DNA of 36,551 nucleotides from an uncultured Eubacteriales bacterium (lineage in GTDB: Bacteria; Bacillota; Clostridia; Oscillospirales; CAG-272): positions 1 through 36,551 of the forward strand of contig CAJUIQ010000018.1 of the NCBI GenBank assembly GCA_910586545.1, written 5' to 3'. The notes under the pieces were generated by a model. It saw only the letters and a program-made list of their open reading frames with translations. It was not told the DNA's origin and did no database searches. The position numbers and the translations under genes were made by a program. Position 1 is the first letter of the stretch. Every line of letters begins with the position of its first letter. Shown piece after piece: positions 5,686 to 13,216 of this stretch.

Positions 5686-6714
5686 ATGGCAACGAAAATA
5701 TACAATGGTAAATACAAGGCAACAGTATATATTGGAAAAGATGGGAACGGAAAAAGGCAGTATAAAGTATTCTACGCAGATAATGCGGACGAAGCCGATT
5801 ATCTTGCCTTAGAATATAAAACAGGACGAAGCAAGCGATTGGATAAAAAAAATATAACACTTGCAGACGCCATTGATCAATATATAGACTCAAAAAGCAA
5901 TGTACTCTCCCCTACCACTATACGATCTTATAAGATGATACGAAAAATACGGTTTCAAAGTATCATGGGATACAAAATATTAGACATTGATAATTTAGTG
6001 ATCCAACGAGCAGTCAACGAAGAGGCAAAAAAACTATCCCATAAATCGATAAAAAACGCATATGGATTGCTCCACACAGTCATTCTTCAATATAACCCTT
6101 ACTTACATTTAAATGTTACTTTTCCGCAGAAAAAAGCAATCGTGTATGCCACCCCTGACGAAGAAACATTGAAAAAAATATTTCAGGTGACCCAAGGTAC
6201 TATAATAGAAGTCCCTGTACTGCTTTCGGCATGGTTATCGCTTCGGCGTTCGGAAATACTTGGATTGAAATGGACAGATATCCATGATACATATATAGAA
6301 ATAAATGAAGCACGTGTATATGCGGACAGACAAGAAGTATCGAAATTGCCGAAAACTGGAGCATCAACGAGAAAGATTCCTTTGCCTGCATATATAAAAG
6401 AAAAAATAGATTCTATGCCGCAAAATGGGAAATATATTTTTGAAGGAATGACCGGCGCCATGATATATAATACATTTAGCCGAATTCTAAAAAATAACGA
6501 TCTACCGCACTGTAGATTTCATGATCTGCGACATGCTTTTGCCTCAAACCTTCTTGCACTCAACATACCTACTAAGTATGCACAGGAAATGGGCGGATGG
6601 TCAACAGACAATACATTAAAAAATGTATATCAGCAAACGCATAGTTCGATCACAGAAAATATAACAAAACAGGTAAATGAATACTATATTAGTCTTTTGC
6701 CAAAAACAGAATAA
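5686..6714 (+). CDS. int: Tyrosine recombinase (integrase)
   Basis: 342 aa from ATG 5686, with AGAGG 6 bases upstream; a TTG at 5644 overlaps the previous gene and has no ribosome binding site. Residues 1-50 form the AP2-like arm-binding domain (IYNGKYKATVYIGKDGNGKRQYKV split over two strands). Residues 55-140 are the core-binding SAM-like domain. From about 155 comes the catalytic domain with Arg187 (LSLRRSE), Lys223 (KTGASTRKIP), His279 and Arg282 (FHDLRHAFAS), Trp305 (GGWS, in the usual His/Trp position) and nucleophile Tyr315 (NVYQQT). All catalytic residues are present. It would integrate and excise the element at the tRNA-Gly gene whose 3' end lies 74 bp downstream. Confidence 0.95.
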   Translation: MATKIYNGKYKATVYIGKDGNGKRQYKVFYADNADEADYLALEYKTGRSKRLDKKNITLADAIDQYIDSKSNVLSPTTIRSYKMIRKIRFQSIMGYKILDIDNLVIQRAVNEEAKKLSHKSIKNAYGLLHTVILQYNPYLHLNVTFPQKKAIVYATPDEETLKKIFQVTQGTIIEVPVLLSAWLSLRRSEILGLKWTDIHDTYIEINEARVYADRQEVSKLPKTGASTRKIPLPAYIKEKIDSMPQNGKYIFEGMTGAMIYNTFSRILKNNDLPHCRFHDLRHAFASNLLALNIPTKYAQEMGGWSTDNTLKNVYQQTHSSITENITKQVNEYYISLLPKTE

Positions 6715-6722
6715 ACGCCGTC

Positions 6723-6746
6723 ATGCATATATAAATGCATATATAA
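6723..6746. repeat. Tandem 12-bp repeat next to the attachment site
   Basis: ATGCATATATAA twice in direct tandem, between the integrase stop and the tRNA fragment. It could be a pair of integrase arm-type or accessory-protein sites, or simply low-complexity DNA; position favours the former. Confidence 0.5.
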
Positions 6747-6787
6747 ATCAAAATTATTGCTTTAAAACAAGGACTTATACAATTTTT

Positions 6788-6818
6788 GCGCCGGGTTCGA
6801 TTCCCGTCATCTGCTCCA
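6788..6818 (+). other. Displaced 3' end of tRNA-Gly: attachment site
   Basis: Holds a T arm (CCGGG-TTCGATT-CCCGT, 6791-6807), the acceptor 3' strand CATCTGC (6808-6814), discriminator T and encoded CCA (6816-6818). Discriminator T and this arm sequence fit clostridial tRNA-Gly. No D arm, anticodon arm or 5' acceptor strand exists upstream, so it is not a functional tRNA. It is the remnant left where the element inserted and rebuilt the gene at its other end. C6791 does not pair with T6807, which hints that the crossover lies just inside the T arm and that bases to its left are element-derived. Confidence 0.88.
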
Positions 6819-6822
6819 AAAA

Positions 6823-6854
6823 AATAAAAGGCCTAATGGCCTTTTATTTTTTTT
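6823..6854. terminator. Bidirectional terminator of the tRNA remnant and feoB
   Basis: Perfect 11-bp arms AATAAAAGGCC / GGCCTTTTATT with loop TAAT, followed by T's on the plus strand and by a T-run (rc of the A-run) on the minus strand. It presumably served the tRNA-Gly transcript before insertion and still ends feoB. Confidence 0.9.
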
Positions 6855-6876
6855 GCCTAAAACTACTCACTCTCTA

Positions 6877-9207
6877 TTAAAATAAGACAGCAATACGATA
6901 TATGACAAAAGACGCAATCCATGCAATCACACATTGACCGATCATCATACCTACCGCCCATCTGCCGCCCAATTCCCTCTTTACAGAAGCAACAGCAGCC
7001 ACACAGGGCGTATAAAGCAGACAAAAAGTCAAAAGGGAGAGAGCCGCCGGAGCCGTCATAGTAGCAAGCAGCGCCTCTTGCGATCCAAATAATACCGTTA
7101 GGGTTGATACAACGCTTTCTTTCGCCATAAAACCGGAAATCAGCGCGGTGCAGACTCTCCAGTCCCCAAATCCCACAGGAGCAAAGATGGGCGCAATCCA
7201 TCCGGCTGCCATTGCCAATATACTGCTTTGTGAATCTGCCACCATATTGAAATGCAAATCAAAGCTTTGCAAAAACCAGATGATGATTGTTGCGATAAAT
7301 ATGACCGTAAAAGCTCTTTGCAAAAAGTCCTTTGCTTTGTCCCAAAGTAGATGCAATACATTCTTTGCGCCTGGCATACGGTAGTTGGGAAGTTCCATCA
7401 CAAACGGAACCGCTTCCCCCTTGAAGGCAGTTTTTTTGAAAATCAGCGCCATTAAAACGCCCATAATAATTCCAAAAACATATAGTCCGATCATGATGAG
7501 CGCCGCATATTCCGGGAAAAACGCTTCTGTAAAAAATGCGTAAATCGGTAGCTTTGCCGTACAGCTCATAAACGGCGTCAAAAGAATCGTCATCTTTCGA
7601 TCCCGTTCCGACGGAAGTGTGCGACTTGCCATAACCCCAGGCACGGTACATCCAAACCCAATCAGCATAGGAACAATGCTTCTCCCGGAAAGTCCCAGTT
7701 TTCTAAGAAGCTTATCCATAATAAAGGCCACACGCGCCATGTAGCCGCTGTCCTCCAAAAGCGAAAGAAAGAAAAACAGCGTCACAATAATGGGGAGAAA
7801 ACTAAGCACCCCGCCGACACCATTGAAAATACCGTCTACCACAAGGGAACGCAGCGTCTCATTCACATGCGCCGCCTGCATCGCTCCGTCTATAATATCC
7901 GTCAGCGCTGTGATTCCAAGCTCCAAAAGCCCCTGTAAAAAGGCACCGACAACACTAAACGTGAGCCAAAATACGATTCCCATAATCCCGATAAAAGCTG
8001 GGATTCCCGTATATTTTCCGGTCAGAAATCGGTCAATTTTTCCACTGCGGATTTGTTCCTTGCTTTCTCTTGGCTTAACTACAGCATCGCTGCATATTTC
8101 CTCTATGTAGGCAAACCGCATTTGTGCAATTGCCGCCGCGCGGTCCAGACTCGTCTCCTTTTCTGTTTGACGTGCAATCTGTTCTAAAATGTCTTTTTCC
8201 TGCCCGGTCAAATGCAGTTGCTCCAATATCTTTTCATCACCCTCCATCACCTTGCTTGCCGCAAAGCGAATAGGGATCCGGGTCTCCTGCGCATGATCTT
8301 CTATTAAATGCATCACCGCATGAATTCCCCGATGGATTCCTTCATCTTTTCTGCAGAAATCCGTTTCCAGCGGCGCTTCTTGATATTTAGCCACATGCAG
8401 CGCGTGACGAATCAGTTCTTCAACGCCTTCCCCCTTAGACGCTGAAATGGGGATGACCGGCACGCCCAGCGCCGCCTCCATCTCATTGACAAGAACCGAA
8501 CCTCCATTTTCACGAAGCTCGTCCATCATATTCAAAGCGACAACCATTGGCAGTCCTAACTCCAGAAGCTGCATAGTTAAATACAAATTGCGCTCAATGT
8601 TTGTGGCGTCTACTATATTGATAATTCCCTTAGGCCTTTCACGAATCACAAATTCCCTGGTAACGATCTCCTCACTACTGTAAGGCGACATAGAATAAAT
8701 ACCGGGTAAGTCTGTTATCAAAGTATTGCTGTGCCCTTTGATAACACCATCTTTTCGGTCCACAGTAACACCGGGAAAATTTCCCACATGCTGTTTAGAG
8801 CCAGTCAGCTGATTAAACAGTGTAGTTTTTCCACAGTTTTGATTTCCTACCAGGGCAAAAGTCAGTTTTTCATCCTCAGGCAACGGCGTTTCTGCCTTTC
8901 TATCGTGGAATTTACCCGATTCACCATACCCGGGATGCTGTTTTACTTCTTTTTTTATCTTTTTTAAAGTAGCTTGTGGCTTATGCGCCTCACTAATTTC
9001 TATATTTTTTGCATCTTCCAGACGGATTGTCAATTCATACCCATGAATTCTCAGCTCAATCGGATCCCCCATAGGCGCATACTTTACAACGGCCACTTCC
9101 GTTCCCTGTATCAAGCCCATGTCCAAAAAATGCTGACGCAGGGCGCCTGTACCGCCAACAGAAAGAATCGTTGCTGTACTTCCTATAGGCAATTCGCTGA
9201 GCTTCAT
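6877..9207 (-). CDS. feoB: Ferrous iron transporter, FeoA-FeoB fusion
   Basis: 776 aa. Residues 1-72 are a FeoA (SH3-like) domain; a linker (about 73-113) leads into FeoB. G-protein motifs: G1 GNQNCGKTT (121-129; usual form GNPNCGKT), Thr148 of G2, G3 DLPG (166-169), G4 NMMD (226-229). The membrane part from about residue 400 carries two gate regions with the conserved cysteines of GFGCTVPG, SCTAKLPIY and LYTPCVAAV. It takes up Fe(II) across the membrane under anaerobic conditions. FeoA is normally separate; the fusion is known in some Firmicutes. Monocistronic: own promoter at 9248-9276 and the terminator at 6823-6854. Confidence 0.95.
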   Translation of the reverse strand: MKLSELPIGSTATILSVGGTGALRQHFLDMGLIQGTEVAVVKYAPMGDPIELRIHGYELTIRLEDAKNIEISEAHKPQATLKKIKKEVKQHPGYGESGKFHDRKAETPLPEDEKLTFALVGNQNCGKTTLFNQLTGSKQHVGNFPGVTVDRKDGVIKGHSNTLITDLPGIYSMSPYSSEEIVTREFVIRERPKGIINIVDATNIERNLYLTMQLLELGLPMVVALNMMDELRENGGSVLVNEMEAALGVPVIPISASKGEGVEELIRHALHVAKYQEAPLETDFCRKDEGIHRGIHAVMHLIEDHAQETRIPIRFAASKVMEGDEKILEQLHLTGQEKDILEQIARQTEKETSLDRAAAIAQMRFAYIEEICSDAVVKPRESKEQIRSGKIDRFLTGKYTGIPAFIGIMGIVFWLTFSVVGAFLQGLLELGITALTDIIDGAMQAAHVNETLRSLVVDGIFNGVGGVLSFLPIIVTLFFFLSLLEDSGYMARVAFIMDKLLRKLGLSGRSIVPMLIGFGCTVPGVMASRTLPSERDRKMTILLTPFMSCTAKLPIYAFFTEAFFPEYAALIMIGLYVFGIIMGVLMALIFKKTAFKGEAVPFVMELPNYRMPGAKNVLHLLWDKAKDFLQRAFTVIFIATIIIWFLQSFDLHFNMVADSQSSILAMAAGWIAPIFAPVGFGDWRVCTALISGFMAKESVVSTLTVLFGSQEALLATMTAPAALSLLTFCLLYTPCVAAVASVKRELGGRWAVGMMIGQCVIAWIASFVIYRIAVLF

Positions 9208-9247
9208 TTGTAGTTCCTCTCTTCTCTCGCAATAGAATTCTTATTTT

Positions 9248-9276
9248 AGTATATTATCAGGAAAGTGATAAGTCAA
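9248..9276 (-). promoter_or_regulatory. feoB promoter with a palindrome in the spacer
   Basis: TTGACT (rc of 9271-9276), 17-bp spacer, TATACT (rc of 9248-9253). The spacer holds TTATCA-N6-TGATAA (9254-9271), a perfect inverted repeat in an ideal position to block RNA polymerase. An iron-responsive regulator (DtxR or Fur type) is expected, but the arms do not match the usual Fur orientation (TGATAAT-N-ATTATCA), so I leave the regulator open. Nothing else is evident between 9277 and 9387. Confidence 0.7.
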
Positions 9277-9387
9277 TACCTTTGTGTCCTTCCTTTAAAA
9301 AGGAGCAAAAATATTTCCATTGGGAGTATGTATCAAATATTTCTCCTACTTCATATTAGATATCTGTCACAGTCTAAATGTTGACAA

Positions 9388-9417
9388 AAAGAAAAAGACC
9401 TATTGGTCTTTTTCTTT
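9388..9417 (-). terminator. Terminator of the rlmN operon
   Basis: 13-bp arms AAAGAAAAAGACC / GGTCTTTTTCTTT with a 4-nt loop. On the minus strand the stem ends in TTTCTTTTTG. It overlaps the rlmN stop codon by two bases. Confidence 0.88.
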
Positions 9418-10519
9418 ATTTAGGATTGGTATTTTCCACATGATTCAGCCGCAGTTGCCCGCAGGATGCATCAATATCGCTCCCCAGCTTACGGCGGATT
9501 GTTGCGCTGATTCCTCGCTTTTCCAAATAGGCACAAAATTCCTTTGCCCGCGCCCTTCCCGGCGCGGCAAATGCCGTCTCCTGCACAGGATTTAGCAGAA
9601 TCAAATTTACATGGCAGGGGCCGTGAATTGTTCGTCGTAGCCGATCCGCCAATGCCGCAGCATCCGCAATGCTGTCATTCTCTCCTGATATCAATGTATA
9701 TTCAAAGGACACACGCCGTCCGGTCTTATCAAAATATTGCTGACAGGCCTCTAAAAGACTTTCAATAGGATAGGTCCGGTTTATTGGCATAAGCCTGTCC
9801 CGCACACTGTCATCGCAGGCATGCAAAGAAACAGATAAAGTTATCGCAAGCCCCTCCTGTGCCAGCTGATAAATTTTGGGCACAACTCCACAGGTTGAAA
9901 CGGATATATGCCGCAGTCCGATATTCAGCCCCTCTTTCTGAGAAACCAACCGTAGAAACCGCACCGTATTATCATAGTTATCCAACGGTTCGCCAATCCC
10001 CATCATAACCACGCCGCCGACGCGTTCTCCCGTATCCCTGCCAATCACTGCGATCTGCCCTAAGATTTCTGATGCAGTCAAGTCCCGACTGCGTCCCCGC
10101 AGGGTAGACGCGCAAAATGCACATCCCATCCGACATCCAGCCTGGCAGGATACACATACAGTATTTCCATGCGCATACCGCATGAATACACTTTCCACAC
10201 ATTCCCCATCAATCATACCCATAAGATATTTAATCGTTCCATCAAATTGGGACACCTGCTTTTGGAGAATTTGCGGCAGGCGATAGATACATTCCGTTTG
10301 CAGCTTCTCCCGAAAAGCTGCAGGCAGGTTGCGCATTTCTTCTATAGGGACTCCCTTCTGCATCCAGCCGTAAAGCTGTTGTCCGCGAAAGGCCGCTTCT
10401 CCCATCTCCTTTGCCAGGACCTTTGTTTCCTCCAGAGTCATCCCCAGCAAATCTGGTTTTTCTGCCACGTCCGCCTCACTTTCTTTGCATTCTGCAAATG
10501 TAGAAACCATCTGTACCAT
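9416..10519 (-). CDS. rlmN: 23S rRNA (adenine-2503-C2)-methyltransferase, radical SAM
   Basis: 367 aa as given. The radical-SAM cluster motif is CRMGCAFC (Cys129, 133, 136). The C-terminal GSDIDASCGQL holds the methyl-carrying cysteine, and GIGEP marks the SAM-binding strand. It methylates A2503 of 23S rRNA and, in relatives, A37 of some tRNAs. The start is uncertain: ATG 10519 or 10510 overlap the end of rsmB by 35-44 bases and lack a clear ribosome binding site, while family members begin close to KPDLL (residue 21), so the GTG at 10468 is a real alternative. It is the last gene of the long operon from yicC. Confidence 0.93.
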   Translation of the reverse strand: MVQMVSTFAECKESEADVAEKPDLLGMTLEETKVLAKEMGEAAFRGQQLYGWMQKGVPIEEMRNLPAAFREKLQTECIYRLPQILQKQVSQFDGTIKYLMGMIDGECVESVFMRYAHGNTVCVSCQAGCRMGCAFCASTLRGRSRDLTASEILGQIAVIGRDTGERVGGVVMMGIGEPLDNYDNTVRFLRLVSQKEGLNIGLRHISVSTCGVVPKIYQLAQEGLAITLSVSLHACDDSVRDRLMPINRTYPIESLLEACQQYFDKTGRRVSFEYTLISGENDSIADAAALADRLRRTIHGPCHVNLILLNPVQETAFAAPGRARAKEFCAYLEKRGISATIRRKLGSDIDASCGQLRLNHVENTNPK

Positions 10520-11768
10520 GGATATGGGGAAGCAAGGTCAAAGTGCTTTGATCCGTTCCTGCAAAGGGAAACGGGAATGGTTCAAATTCCGGATGCTCTG
10601 TCAGAAAGCGCTCAGTCACACCTTCGTTTTCCGCAGGATTTAAAGTACAGGTAGAATATACCAGCGTTCCCCCTGACCGGACATACGCAGCCGCCCCAAC
10701 AAGGACGGCGTATTGCACCTCCGGCAAACGAGCCATCGTCTCCATTTCCTTATATTTTATATCCGGCTTCTTTCCAATTACGCCAAGCCCCGAACAGGGC
10801 GCATCGCACAGCACCCGGTCGGCTTGTCCAATCAGGGACTTTTTAGGATTTCTCGCATCCCGCTCCTCTGTTTCCAATATAGAAATTCCCAGCTTCTCCG
10901 CTCCCCGCTGAATTAAGGAAAGTTTGTTTCCATGCAGATCAAACGCATGAATTTTACCCTGGTTTTCCATTTCTATTGCCATCGCAAAGCTCTTTCCTCC
11001 GGGGGCCGCACAAACATCCACTACCGTCTCTCCAGGACGCGCGCCTACAATATGGGCACAAAGCGCCGACGCCTCATCCTGCACGAACCAATCCCCCGCC
11101 TCCACACCGGAGAGCACTCCCGCAAAAGAAGATTTTCGCACACATGCGCCGTACACATTGGATACAACACCGTTAATACGCTGGGCCGCTTCCTGCGTAC
11201 TATGGCGCAGAGTATTGATCCGCAGTGCGGCATCTTCCTTCTCTAAAAAAGCGGCAAATACTTTTTCTGCCGTATCGGATCCCAACCACTCTATAAATGC
11301 ATTACAAAGGGAAATGGGAATAGAATATCGTACAGACAAAGCTTCTGCCCCATCCTTCTCTGGCATAGGAACCGTACTTCCGCCTCGGATAAATGTACGC
11401 AAAAGTGCGTTGACAAATCCACGTCCCTTAGCCGGCGTCAAAGCAACAGATTGGGATACTGCCGCATGCGGCGGAATCCGATCCATAAAAGCAAGCTGAT
11501 AGAGGCCTAGCCGCAGAGCACATAGTACCTCCTCATCCAAGGCGGACAAAACACGTTTTGAAAGAGCGGCGATCATATAGTCCAATGTAATCAGTCTCTC
11601 GGTAACGCCATATACCAACGCCGTGTACAACCCACGATCCGCTTCGGAAAGCTGCATACGCGAAAGCACCGTACCAACCTCCAGGTTGGTATATTTTCCC
11701 GCCCGCATTTTACAAAGGGAAATGAAAGCAGCCCTGCGCCCGGGACTCACCGTTTTTATATCGTCCAT
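10476..11768 (-). CDS. rsmB: 16S rRNA (cytosine-967-C5)-methyltransferase
   Basis: 430 aa. The N-terminal NusB-like RNA-binding domain spans about residues 10-130 and the Rossmann methyltransferase about 170-428. The SAM loop is DVCAAPGGKS (251-260), the catalytic Cys325 is in DAPCSGLG and Cys374 in YSTCTLNPAENEG, the two-cysteine mechanism of RNA m5C enzymes. It methylates C967 of 16S rRNA. It overlaps fmt by 13 bases upstream and rlmN downstream, pointing to translational coupling. Confidence 0.95.
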   Translation of the reverse strand: MDDIKTVSPGRRAAFISLCKMRAGKYTNLEVGTVLSRMQLSEADRGLYTALVYGVTERLITLDYMIAALSKRVLSALDEEVLCALRLGLYQLAFMDRIPPHAAVSQSVALTPAKGRGFVNALLRTFIRGGSTVPMPEKDGAEALSVRYSIPISLCNAFIEWLGSDTAEKVFAAFLEKEDAALRINTLRHSTQEAAQRINGVVSNVYGACVRKSSFAGVLSGVEAGDWFVQDEASALCAHIVGARPGETVVDVCAAPGGKSFAMAIEMENQGKIHAFDLHGNKLSLIQRGAEKLGISILETEERDARNPKKSLIGQADRVLCDAPCSGLGVIGKKPDIKYKEMETMARLPEVQYAVLVGAAAYVRSGGTLVYSTCTLNPAENEGVTERFLTEHPEFEPFPFPFAGTDQSTLTLLPHIHGTDGFYICRMQRK

Positions 11769-12700
11769 GCCAGTCTATCTCCCACCTGTATCCGTCTGCC
11801 CCGCACAAAGTCGGCAGCAGCCATTCTTCCCTTCCCCTCCGGAAGCACGCCGGTAATAAGAATCTTTTTCCCATCACCGCAAGCCACACAAAAACCTGTG
11901 TCAGAAATATCCGTCACCGTTCCAGCAGGCTCCTGTGACGTCCCCTCAGCTAGAGAAGCAGACACAATTTTTAATAGTTTTCCGTCCGGCGTTCTGGTCA
12001 TCGACAGCGGATAAGGGGAAAGACCCCGTATTTTCCAAAGCAGTATCTGCGCATCCATAGAAAAATCTAGGCTACAGTCCGCCTTCTCAATTTTGTGCGC
12101 ATATGTGGCCAGTGCCTCGTCCTGTTTCATCGGCACGACCGTGCCGGCTTCCAGCATAGGGAGAACACGTATCAGCAGTCCACCTGCCATCTGGGCCAGG
12201 CGATCGTGCATAGATGCAAAATCATCTGTATCGGCAATAGGCGTTTTTTCCCACAAAAGCATGTCTCCGGTGTCCAGCCCTTGATTCATATACATAATCG
12301 TGATACCGGTTTCCGCCTCTCCGTCCATAATCGCCCGCTGAATCGGCGCCGCTCCCCGATACTTCGGCAGAAGTGATCCATGGGCGTTGATACATCCCAG
12401 ACGTGGATAATCGATAATATAGGACGGTAAAATTTTTCCGTAAGCAGCAACCACTATCACATCCGGATCCAGCTGCTTCAGCGTTTCTGAAAAGGCACCG
12501 TCACGCAGTGTCTGTGGCTGATATACCGCGATTCCCTGCTCCTGGGCAAACACCTTCACCGGCGGCGGAATCATTTGATATCCCCGCCCCCGCGGTTTAT
12601 CTGGTTGGGTTACAGCAGCCACTACATCCAGACCTGCTTCCACCAACGCTCGCAAACAAATCTGCGCAAAATCAGGCGTTCCCATAAAAACGATACGCAT
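11756..12700 (-). CDS. fmt: Methionyl-tRNA formyltransferase
   Basis: 314 aa. The catalytic domain has the Asn105-x-His107 motif (NAHGSLLPKYRGAAP) and Asp143 (GLDTGD), the residues that transfer the formyl group from 10-formyl-tetrahydrofolate. The C-terminal tRNA-binding barrel follows from about 205. It makes the formyl-Met-tRNA initiator; its partner def, which removes the formyl group, is directly upstream. AGGAGG stands 7 bases before ATG 12700. Confidence 0.96.
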   Translation of the reverse strand: MRIVFMGTPDFAQICLRALVEAGLDVVAAVTQPDKPRGRGYQMIPPPVKVFAQEQGIAVYQPQTLRDGAFSETLKQLDPDVIVVAAYGKILPSYIIDYPRLGCINAHGSLLPKYRGAAPIQRAIMDGEAETGITIMYMNQGLDTGDMLLWEKTPIADTDDFASMHDRLAQMAGGLLIRVLPMLEAGTVVPMKQDEALATYAHKIEKADCSLDFSMDAQILLWKIRGLSPYPLSMTRTPDGKLLKIVSASLAEGTSQEPAGTVTDISDTGFCVACGDGKKILITGVLPEGKGRMAAADFVRGRRIQVGDRLAWTI

Positions 12701-12722
12701 ATTTCCGCCTCCTTTCTTTCGG

Positions 12723-13181
12723 TTATATTTCTATGTCACATTCCTCGGCATGATCGATAAACAAAATCCCATCTAAATGATCAATTTCATGGCAGAAGGC
12801 ACGCGCCGTCAGGCCACTGCCCGATACGGTAAAGGTCTTTCCCTCCCGATCCATTGCCTGCACCGTTACATGCATAGGCCGGTTTGTATATCCCCATCGG
12901 CCCGGCACAGACAGACAACCTTCCAAGTCCCGCTGATGTCCACTCTGCTCGATAATCTGTGGATTGATCAGTTCTATCATTTGATTGTTTTCGTCTACTA
13001 CAATCACAACCCGACGGCGCACCCCTACCTGGGGAGCCGCAAGTCCTACGCCATCTGCATGCATTAAAGTTTCCCGCATATCGTCCAGCAATGTGAGAAT
13101 ACGCGGTGTGATCTCCTCTACCGGTCTGCATTTACCGCGAAGGATTGGATCCCCTTCCTGTACAATATTCCGAATAGCCAT
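12723..13181 (-). CDS. def: Peptide deformylase
   Basis: 152 aa, usual length. The three motifs are GVGLAAPQ (44-51), EGCLS (87-91, metal-ligand Cys89) and HEIDH (131-135, metal ligands His131 and His135, catalytic Glu132). It removes the N-formyl group from new proteins at the ribosome exit. It lies 22 bases before fmt and 35 bases after priA in the same operon. Confidence 0.96.
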   Translation of the reverse strand: MAIRNIVQEGDPILRGKCRPVEEITPRILTLLDDMRETLMHADGVGLAAPQVGVRRRVVIVVDENNQMIELINPQIIEQSGHQRDLEGCLSVPGRWGYTNRPMHVTVQAMDREGKTFTVSGSGLTARAFCHEIDHLDGILFIDHAEECDIEI

Positions 13182-13216
13182 ATCTCTGTCTTTTTCCTTT
13201 CTTTACATTCGTATTT

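Larger units (their letters stand above)
1..6818. mobile_element. Right end of an integrated element (prophage or ICE-like) in a tRNA-Gly gene
   Basis: This segment ends in a tRNA-Gly 3' fragment (6788-6818) just downstream of a tyrosine integrase and holds phage/ICE control genes: an S24 repressor, ImmA-like protease and several XRE regulators. Host-type genes (feoB onward) begin directly after the tRNA terminator. Lysogeny-type genes (1396 to 6714, plus strand) read toward the attachment site and putative early genes (1093 down to 1, minus strand) read away from it, as in many Firmicute prophages. The other end, and presumably the intact tRNA-Gly, lie off the left edge. No structural, replication or conjugation gene is visible, so phage versus ICE cannot be decided. 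Confidence 0.85.

Noticed and set aside
6750..6818. A complete tRNA-Gly gene
   Set aside because: Only the T arm, 3' acceptor strand and CCA are present; the upstream AT-rich DNA has no D arm, anticodon arm or matching 5' acceptor strand.
9254..9271. Fur box before feoB
   Set aside because: The arms TTATCA...TGATAA are in the opposite order to the Fur pattern and the spacing differs, so only an unidentified operator is claimed.
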